Assembly (NCBI GenBank): GCA_029857975.1
Contig: JAOUFX010000025.1
Coordinates: 1 to 12,352 of the forward strand
Length of the DNA stretch: 12,352 bases
Reading direction: 5' to 3'
Source: Deltaproteobacteria bacterium
Lineage (GTDB): Bacteria > Desulfobacterota > SM23-61
This document shows positions 7,223 to 12,352 of the stretch, piece after piece (positions within the stretch are counted from its first letter, which is position 1; each line of letters begins with the position of its first letter). Under the pieces are notes generated by a model that worked only from the letters and a program-made list of their open reading frames with translations, did no database searches and had not been told where the DNA came from. Made by a program: the position numbers and the translations under genes.

Positions 7223-7251
7223 ATTACACTGGAAAAAACTAAAAATGTCAA
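7223..7251 (-). promoter_or_regulatory. Sigma70-type promoter of pilT-pilU
   Basis: Read on the minus strand, a perfect -35 TTGACA (7246-7251) is followed after exactly 17 bases by TGTAAT (7223-7228), 5 of 6 matches to TATAAT. Transcription would start near 7216, giving a leader of under 30 bases that contains the AGGAGG site. No sigma54 element was seen in this spacer, so housekeeping expression is the simplest reading. Confidence 0.7.
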
Positions 7252-7288
7252 GTGAATTGATAACGAACCGTAGGTCACTTAAATTAAT

Positions 7289-7380
7289 TTGGACACAGAT
7301 TTTCACGGATAAATACAGATAACTATTTTCTGTATTTTTTGCATTGAATATCCTTAAAATCTGTGTTCATCTGTGTCCAA
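7289..7380. repeat. Palindromic repeat with GGACACAGAT arms
   Basis: TTGGACACAGAT (7289-7300) and ATCTGTGTCCAA (7369-7380) form a perfect 12-bp inverted repeat around a 68-base centre. The centre holds its own hairpin, AAATACAGA (7311-7319) with TCTGTATTT (7329-7337), and extra ACAGAT/ATCTGTG words. It lies between the divergent pilT and xerD genes, so it is not a terminator of either. The sequence resembles dispersed GGACACAGAT repeats I recall from uncultured and deltaproteobacterial genomes. Confidence 0.65.
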
Positions 7381-7448
7381 TATGGAATTCCTATACAATA
7401 AATTTATCGACCGGTTGATTCAATTTCTTTATATTAATAATATTTTTC

Positions 7449-7554
7449 GGCCCCCGGAGGGGGGAGATCGTTGTACTGGACAAGAGGTACGGGTTATGCC
7501 ATGGACTATGGTCAGCGTTGATAAACCCAGATAGATACCTAACGGAATCCCGCT
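7449..7554. other. Possibly structured GC-rich patch upstream of xerD
   Basis: This part of the 439-bp divergent spacer is unlike the AT-rich DNA before it. It has a GC hairpin CCCCC (7451-7455) / GGGGG (7459-7463). After it come nested pairings: AGGTA (7485-7489) with TACCT (7536-7540), GGGTT (7491-7495) with AACCC (7524-7528), and CCAT (7499-7502) with ATGG (7508-7511). CCCG near 7548-7552 could compete for CGGG at 7490-7493. I recognise no known riboswitch or RNA family and cannot tell the strand. Short stems like these can arise by chance. Confidence 0.2.
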
Positions 7555-7572
7555 AAAAAGGGGAGAAAGAAA

Positions 7573-7600
7573 TTGAAATAAGAAACCGATGTGTTAAAAT
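7573..7600 (+). promoter_or_regulatory. Candidate xerD promoter
   Basis: TTGAAA (7573-7578, 5 of 6) and TAAAAT (7595-7600, 5 of 6) are separated by 16 bases. A start near 7607 would give a leader of about 20 bases carrying GGAG (7612-7615) ahead of the xerD ATG at 7629. It would drive xerD and, given the 4-base gap, the DHH-CBS-nucleotidyltransferase gene as well. Confidence 0.5.
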
Positions 7601-7628
7601 AGAATGCGCGCGGAGCAAACGATTAGCC

Positions 7629-8528
7629 ATGAACGACACCTTGGATCTCTGGATAGACAATTTTTTGCACCACCTAACCGTGGAAAAAGGGTTGAGCCGG
7701 AATACGCTCGAAGCGTACGCCCGGGATCTTCAGGGATACGCTTTTTTTTTACGGGAACGCGGTATCGCTAACGTTGAGGGCAGTTCGGTCGAACATGCCA
7801 TTGGATATTTCCGCCATCTGCGGGGAAAAGGCCTCTCGGCCAGGAGCCAAGCCCGAGTCCTTTCCGCCCTAAAGGGTTTTTATAAATTTCTTGTGGAGGA
7901 GCGGGCTGTAGAGGAGAATCCCCTGCGTCGCCTGCGGACCCCTAAGCTCACCCCCAAGCTTCCTTTGGTGTTGTCCTCCGTTGAAGTGGAAAATTTAATA
8001 CAGCAGCCTGACCCCTTTATGCCTTTGGGAATCCGTGATCGGGCGATGCTGGAGCTTCTTTATGCCACGGGTCTCCGAGTCTCCGAGCTGATTCACCTTT
8101 CGCTGAATGATTTGAACCTGGAAGTGGGCTATGTGCGGACCAAAGGGAAAGGATCGAAAGAGCGGATCGTACCCATCGGGGGAGCTGCTCGCCGGGCACT
8201 GCAGGGCTACCTAAAAGGGCCCCGGAGTGTTATGGCTCAGAAGTCAACCCAGGCCACTCTGTTTCTCGGAAGGGGAGGGCGAGGGATCACTCGCCAGGGA
8301 TTCTGGAAGATTCTGCGGAAGCATGCTCAAGCCGCGGGGATTAACAAGCGCATCACGCCCCATATGCTGCGTCATTCTTTCGCCACGCATCTTTTGGAAA
8401 GAGGAGCTGACTTGAGGTCCGTTCAATCCATGCTCGGGCATGTGGACATCGCTACCACCCAGGTATATACCCATGTTTCCCGGCAACACCTGAAACAACA
8501 GCACCAGAAATATCACCCCCGGGGTTGA
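7629..8528 (+). CDS. xerD: Site-specific tyrosine recombinase XerD
   Basis: XerD with XerC resolves chromosome dimers at dif, usually under FtsK control at the septum. The 299-residue protein has the normal Xer length and two-domain build: a SAM-like core-binding domain (about 5-95, with VEKGLSRNTLEAY typical of its start) and a catalytic domain. All six active-site residues are visible: R150 (TGLRVSEL), K174 (KGKGSKER), H245 and R248 (HMLRHSFATH), H271 (LGHVDIATT) and nucleophile Y280 (QVYTHV). The spacing is close to that of E. coli XerD. The ending HQKYHPRG resembles XerD rather than XerC, but the two are hard to separate by eye. The start has a modest GGAG 13 bases upstream. It is followed after 4 bases by the nucleotidyltransferase gene. 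There is no sign of an integron or phage context. Confidence 0.9.
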   Translation: MNDTLDLWIDNFLHHLTVEKGLSRNTLEAYARDLQGYAFFLRERGIANVEGSSVEHAIGYFRHLRGKGLSARSQARVLSALKGFYKFLVEERAVEENPLRRLRTPKLTPKLPLVLSSVEVENLIQQPDPFMPLGIRDRAMLELLYATGLRVSELIHLSLNDLNLEVGYVRTKGKGSKERIVPIGGAARRALQGYLKGPRSVMAQKSTQATLFLGRGGRGITRQGFWKILRKHAQAAGINKRITPHMLRHSFATHLLERGADLRSVQSMLGHVDIATTQVYTHVSRQHLKQQHQKYHPRG

Positions 8529-8532
8529 AATC

Positions 8533-11181
8533 ATGGACGTGATCACCACGCACATCAACGCGGACTTCGATTCCCTGGCCTCTATGTTAGCGGCCAAGAA
8601 GCTTTATCCCCAGGCTGCCATGGTCTTTCCGGGCTCCCAGGAGAAAAACCTGCGGGATTTTTTCATTCAGTCGACTTTCTATGTTTTTGAAACCGAACGC
8701 ATTAAGAACATTGACCTGGACAAAGTCCGGCGGTTGATTCTGGTAGACACCCGCCAACCGGGAAGAATCGGAAAATTCGCCAAATTGGCTTTGCGCCCCG
8801 GAATGGAAGTGCATATATTTGACCACCACCCGGCCTCTCCGGAGGACCTTCGCGGAAAAACAGAACACGTTCGTGAGGTGGGGGCTACGGTAACGATTTT
8901 GACCCAGATCCTAAAAGAAAAAAGAATTTCTCTTACGCCTGAGGAAGCCACAGTCATGGCCTTAGGCCTCTATGAGGATACAGGATCGTTTACCTTTTCT
9001 TCGACGACGGTGGAAGACTATGCGGCAGCGGCTTTTTTGCTTTCCCAGGGTGCCAACTTGAATATGGTATCCAACATGATCACCCGCGAACTCACCTCGG
9101 AACAAATTTCCTTGCTTAACGAACTGATCCAAACCGCAACCCGCTACGTGGTAAAAGGTTTGGAGATTGTGATGGCCAAAGCTTCCTCCGATAAATACGT
9201 GGGCGATTTTGCCCTTTTGGTGCACAAGTTAAGGGACATGGAAAATATCCCTGTCCTCTTCGCCTTAGCCGAGATGGAGGATCGGATTTATTTTGTGGCC
9301 CGGAGCAATCTGGACGAGGTCAACGTGGGGGAAATTGCGGCAGCTTTTGGCGGAGGAGGACACCCCACGGCGGCTTCCGCTACCATCAAGGGGATGAACC
9401 TTCCCCAGGTGGAAGAAAAATTGCTGAACTACCTGGAGGGGCGGATCCATCCCGTAAAGCTGGCCCGCGACCTGATGTCCTTTCCCGTTAAAATGGTGGA
9501 AGCCACCGAGACCATCGAACGAGCGGGCGAGCTCCTCACCCGCTATAATATCAATGTCCTACCGGCGATGGAAAAGGGTAAGGTCGCCGGCTTGATTTCC
9601 CGGCAGATTATCGAAAAAGCTTCCTTCCATGGGTTCAAAAACTCACCGGTGCGGGATTATATGAGCAGCGAGTTCGCTACGGTCCATCCCCGAACGACGC
9701 TGTCTAAAGTTCAGGACCTGATTGTGGGAAACAACCAGCGTTTTCTTCCTGTGCTGGAAAGGGACAAGCTGGTGGGAGCCATCACCCGGACGGATTTGTT
9801 ACGCTGGCTATACATCAGCGCCAATCGGCCCCCTCACGCTTTTGTCGAACAGAACCTTTCCATGATCCAGCCGAGGAAGAAATGGATTCTCCAGCTCATG
9901 GAAGAGCGGTTGCCTCCCGGCGTGCTCACTTTACTAAAGAGCATTGGACAAAAAGCTGAGGAAATGGATTCCCAGGTTTACGCGGTAGGAGGATTTGTAC
10001 GCGACCTAATCCTGCGTTACGAAAATTATGACATTGACGTTGTGGTGGAAGGAGACGGCATCCGCTTGGCCCAAACCTTGGCTCAGGAAGAAAAAGGCGC
10101 AATCCAGGTGCACAAAAAATTTGGGACGGCCACCTTGCTTTTTCCCCAAGGCCACCGTCTCGACGTGGCCACGGCCCGCCTGGAATATTATGACCATCCG
10201 GCTGCTTTACCGCGCGTGGAACATAGTTCCATCAAATTGGATCTTTTCCGTCGCGACTTTACGGTGAACGCATTGGCCATCCACTTGCAACCCCGACACT
10301 TCGGAGAGCTGATTGATTTTTTTGGGGGTCAGAAAGATATCAAAGAGCGGCTCATCCGGGTCCTCCATAATTTGAGCTTCGTAGAGGATCCTACCCGCGT
10401 CTTTCGGGCTTTGCGTTTCGAGCAGCGCATCGGCTTCCAAATCGCCAAACATACGCATATGCTCATGGAAAACGCGGTGCGCATGGAATTAATCAGTCAA
10501 CTCTCCGACCGGCGACTTTTTCGGGAATTAACCCTCTGCCTTACAGAGGACAAGCCTTTCACCGTAATTAAGCGGTTGAGTGATTATGGTATTTTGAAAA
10601 TTTTTCATACCAAATTGAAAGCGGATCGCGGCGTTGAAAATTTATTCCAGAGGCTGGACGGCGTACTGTCCTGGTATAATCTTTTATTTACCGGAGAGCG
10701 CTACGAGAAGTGGTTGGTAGCCTTTCTGGGACTGGTGGACCACCTCTCCGAGAAAGAAATTCAAGAACTTCTGAACCGGCTTTCCCTCTCGGAAAAATTT
10801 CGCACCACTTTCCTGCAGCACAGGCGAATGGCGATCCAGGTGGTCGAGCAGCTTTCTCGTTCATCTTCCCCGGGCCGAAGCGATATCTATTTTCTCTTGC
10901 ATCCCTTACCCACTGATTTTTTACTTTACGCCATGGGGAAGACCGAATCCGAGGAAGTTAAAAAAGCTCTCTCTCTCTACTTTACCGGGTTGAAGCCCAC
11001 CCGGGTTTCCTTGAGTGGCCAAGATTTGAGCCGGATGGGTTATACCCCCGGGCCGATCTATGCCGAAATATTCCAGGACCTTTTACGGGCCCGACTCGAT
11101 GGAAAATTACACAGTCGTCAAGAAGAAATTGAATATGTGCAACAAAAATTCGCTAAACAAGACCATCCTTTAAGAGTATAG
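8533..11181 (+). CDS. DHH-CBS-tRNA nucleotidyltransferase/poly(A) polymerase fusion protein
   Basis: An 882-residue three-part protein. Residues 1-300 are a DHH/DHHA1 phosphoesterase with an apparently intact metal site: H7, D11 and D13 (HINADFDS), D72, D97-H98-H99, D149 (YEDTGSF), and GGGGH (273-277) for substrate. Residues about 308-430 are a CBS pair, a sensor of adenosine nucleotides in many proteins. Residues about 465-860 are a class II nucleotidyltransferase with GGFVRD (486-491), catalytic D500 and D502, RRDFTVNA (573-580) and EDPTRVFRALRF (618-629). Proteins of this layout occur in Aquifex and deltaproteobacteria, where CC- and A-adding activities can lie on separate enzymes. CCA-adding, A-adding and poly(A) polymerase activity cannot be told apart here. 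It acts in the cytoplasm on tRNA 3' ends. It follows xerD by 4 bases, probably in one transcript. Confidence 0.9.
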   Translation: MDVITTHINADFDSLASMLAAKKLYPQAAMVFPGSQEKNLRDFFIQSTFYVFETERIKNIDLDKVRRLILVDTRQPGRIGKFAKLALRPGMEVHIFDHHPASPEDLRGKTEHVREVGATVTILTQILKEKRISLTPEEATVMALGLYEDTGSFTFSSTTVEDYAAAAFLLSQGANLNMVSNMITRELTSEQISLLNELIQTATRYVVKGLEIVMAKASSDKYVGDFALLVHKLRDMENIPVLFALAEMEDRIYFVARSNLDEVNVGEIAAAFGGGGHPTAASATIKGMNLPQVEEKLLNYLEGRIHPVKLARDLMSFPVKMVEATETIERAGELLTRYNINVLPAMEKGKVAGLISRQIIEKASFHGFKNSPVRDYMSSEFATVHPRTTLSKVQDLIVGNNQRFLPVLERDKLVGAITRTDLLRWLYISANRPPHAFVEQNLSMIQPRKKWILQLMEERLPPGVLTLLKSIGQKAEEMDSQVYAVGGFVRDLILRYENYDIDVVVEGDGIRLAQTLAQEEKGAIQVHKKFGTATLLFPQGHRLDVATARLEYYDHPAALPRVEHSSIKLDLFRRDFTVNALAIHLQPRHFGELIDFFGGQKDIKERLIRVLHNLSFVEDPTRVFRALRFEQRIGFQIAKHTHMLMENAVRMELISQLSDRRLFRELTLCLTEDKPFTVIKRLSDYGILKIFHTKLKADRGVENLFQRLDGVLSWYNLLFTGERYEKWLVAFLGLVDHLSEKEIQELLNRLSLSEKFRTTFLQHRRMAIQVVEQLSRSSSPGRSDIYFLLHPLPTDFLLYAMGKTESEEVKKALSLYFTGLKPTRVSLSGQDLSRMGYTPGPIYAEIFQDLLRARLDGKLHSRQEEIEYVQQKFAKQDHPLRV

Positions 11182-11199
11182 ATAGGAGAAGCGGTAAAT

Positions 11200-11346
11200 C
11201 TTTTTTTCGTAAAAATGATGATTTCGTAAAAAAAGACGTCACTCCCGCGGAAGCGGAAGTCCAGAGGGAATGTAACTGTTTTAAAATACTGGATTCCCGT
11301 TTTCACGGGAACGACCAAAAAGAGCATTTTCAGACCTTTTACGAAG
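11200..11346. repeat. MITE-like palindromic repeat with TTCCCGT/ACGGGAA hairpin
   Basis: A composite palindrome fills most of the spacer before trpS. The right arm has a perfect 7-bp hairpin TTCCCGT (11294-11300) / ACGGGAA (11305-11311) on a TTTC loop. The left arm has CCGC (11245-11248) / GCGG (11253-11256). GTCCAG (11259-11264) and CTGGAT (11289-11294) close the two arms with one mismatch. The core is flanked by TTCGTAAAA (11223-11231) and TTTTACGAA (11337-11345). Translated on the minus strand it gives VPVKTGIQ and FRFRGSD, the signature of false proteins produced by a widespread ATTCCCG...CGGGAAT intergenic repeat. No transposase is present, so it would depend on one elsewhere. Confidence 0.75.
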
Positions 11347-11416
11347 TAGCAAGAATGATTACCGGAGGATTTTTGATTCTAAATTTTAACTTAGAAAGGA
11401 GATTGACGTTAATAAA

Positions 11417-12352
11417 ATGTCCAAGCAGCGAGTGCTGAGCGGAATGCGGCCATCGGGAAAGCTTCACCTGGGCAATTTGGTGGGAGCTTTAGAAAATTGG
11501 AAAAATCTCCAGGAAGATTATGATTGTTTTTTCTTTGCGGCGGACTGGCATGCCCTGACGACGGAATACAACGGCACAGAGATCATCCAAGAAAGCATCC
11601 GGGAAATGATGACCGATTGGCTGAGCGTAGGCCTGTCTCCGGAAAAAAGCGTTCTTTTCGTGCAGTCACGGATCAAGGAGCATGCGGAACTCCATCTTCT
11701 TCTTTCGATGATCACGCCACTTTCCTGGCTGGAGCGCGTCCCCTCCTATAAAGAGCAACAGCAGGAATTGACCAACCGCGACCTCTCTACGTATGGGTTT
11801 TTGGGTTACCCCTTACTCCAGACCGCCGATATCATCATCTACAAAGCCCATAAGGTTCCGGTGGGTATTGACCAGGTACCACACGTCGAACTCTCCCGGG
11901 AAATTACCCGGCGCTTTAATTTTATTTATGGCCCGGTTTTTCCTCCTCCGGAACCCCTGCTTACGGAAGTTCCGCGGCTGCTGGGGATCGACGGGCGCAA
12001 AATGAGCAAAAGCTATGAAAACGCCATCTACATCGCGGATTCTCCCCAAGAAATCCGCAACAAAGTAGGACAGATGTTTACCGATCCAAACCGGATCAAA
12101 CGGAATGACCCCGGTAATCCGGATATCTGCAATGTCTTTGCCTTCCACCAGGTGTACAGCTCAGCGGCAACCCTCGAACAGGTTCAGGTAGATTGCCGCC
12201 GAGCCGCCATAGGCTGCGTGGAGGATAAAAAAATGCTGGCGGAAAACATTGTGGCCTATCTGTCTCCGATCCACGAAAAACGTCGATGGTATCTTCAAAA
12301 TCCCGGTTTGGTGGACGAAGTGCTGGAGAACGGCTGCCAGAGAGCCCGGGTG
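11417..12352 (+). CDS. trpS: Tryptophanyl-tRNA synthetase, 3' end beyond window
   Basis: A class I aminoacyl-tRNA synthetase that charges tRNA-Trp in the cytoplasm. 312 codons are present without a stop and the gene runs off the window; bacterial TrpS is usually somewhat over 320 residues, so little is missing. The N terminus is MSKQRVLSGMRPSGKLHLGN, with the HIGH-type signature HLGN at 17-20. GFLGYPLLQTADIIIY and VPVGIDQVPHVELSREI are typical TrpS tryptophan- and ATP-site blocks. The KMSKS loop is at 195-199. AGGAG (11397-11401) is 15 bases before the ATG, rather far, but no better in-frame start exists. A small hairpin TTCTAA/TTAGAA immediately precedes it. No T-box or trp leader is visible. 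The spacer repeat separates it from the nucleotidyltransferase gene, so it may have its own promoter. Confidence 0.95.
   Translation, partial: MSKQRVLSGMRPSGKLHLGNLVGALENWKNLQEDYDCFFFAADWHALTTEYNGTEIIQESIREMMTDWLSVGLSPEKSVLFVQSRIKEHAELHLLLSMITPLSWLERVPSYKEQQQELTNRDLSTYGFLGYPLLQTADIIIYKAHKVPVGIDQVPHVELSREITRRFNFIYGPVFPPPEPLLTEVPRLLGIDGRKMSKSYENAIYIADSPQEIRNKVGQMFTDPNRIKRNDPGNPDICNVFAFHQVYSSAATLEQVQVDCRRAAIGCVEDKKMLAENIVAYLSPIHEKRRWYLQNPGLVDEVLENGCQRARV

Noticed and set aside
11118..11327. Minus-strand frame of 69 codons with VPVKTGIQ and FRFRGSD
   Set aside because: Typical false protein translated from the ATTCCCG-type palindromic repeat, and it overlaps the end of the nucleotidyltransferase gene.
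11374..11416. Possible T-box or trp leader control of trpS
   Set aside because: Only a short TTCTAA/TTAGAA hairpin is present; no T-box sequence, Trp-codon leader or terminator was found.
1..12352. CRISPR array, tRNA or rRNA genes, integrase/transposase genes, toxin-antitoxin pairs
   Set aside because: No regularly spaced direct repeats, cloverleaf or rRNA stretches were seen. The only recombinase is a standard XerD with housekeeping neighbours.

Overview
This window looks like chromosomal DNA of a Desulfobacterota-type (deltaproteobacterial) organism of medium GC. The taxonomic hint is indirect. A three-part DHH-CBS-nucleotidyltransferase protein sits between xerD and trpS, and I recall that fusion and neighbourhood mainly from deltaproteobacteria. 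Imperfect palindromic repeats of the kind that litter their intergenic DNA are also present. I could run no search, so a species-level call is not possible.

Layout. Positions 1-390 are AT-rich and gene-free, with two imperfect inverted repeats. On the minus strand follow a SnoaL/NTF2-like protein (391-828) and a DUF456 membrane protein (862-1344), probably co-transcribed. On the plus strand come an M20-type amidohydrolase of the N-carbamoyl-amino-acid hydrolase/allantoate amidohydrolase group (1510-2745), then miaB (2904-4232) overlapping a small PHP-domain phosphoesterase (4229-4876) by 4 bp. Converging on these from the minus strand is a two-gene pilT-pilU operon (7189 down to 5008), with a near-consensus sigma70 promoter at 7223-7251 and translational coupling of the two genes. 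A 439-bp divergent spacer holds that promoter, a palindromic repeat, a possibly structured GC-rich patch and a candidate xerD promoter. Then xerD (7629-8528), the 882-residue DHH-CBS-nucleotidyltransferase (8533-11181), a MITE-like repeat (about 11200-11346) and the first 312 codons of trpS (11417 to the window end) run on the plus strand.

Themes. Much of the window is tRNA metabolism: MiaB modifies A37, the nucleotidyltransferase builds or repairs the 3' CCA end, and TrpS charges tRNA-Trp. PilT and PilU are type IV pilus retraction motors, but no other pilus gene is present. XerD is the housekeeping dimer-resolution recombinase.

I do not see a clearly new defence, mobile or biosynthetic system, and no CRISPR array, tRNA, rRNA or phage genes. 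The points most worth a second look are: a different palindromic repeat in each of the longer spacers; the ligand-gated architecture of the tRNA nucleotidyltransferase with an apparently intact DHH phosphoesterase site; a possible leaderless promoter for miaB; and the structured patch upstream of xerD.
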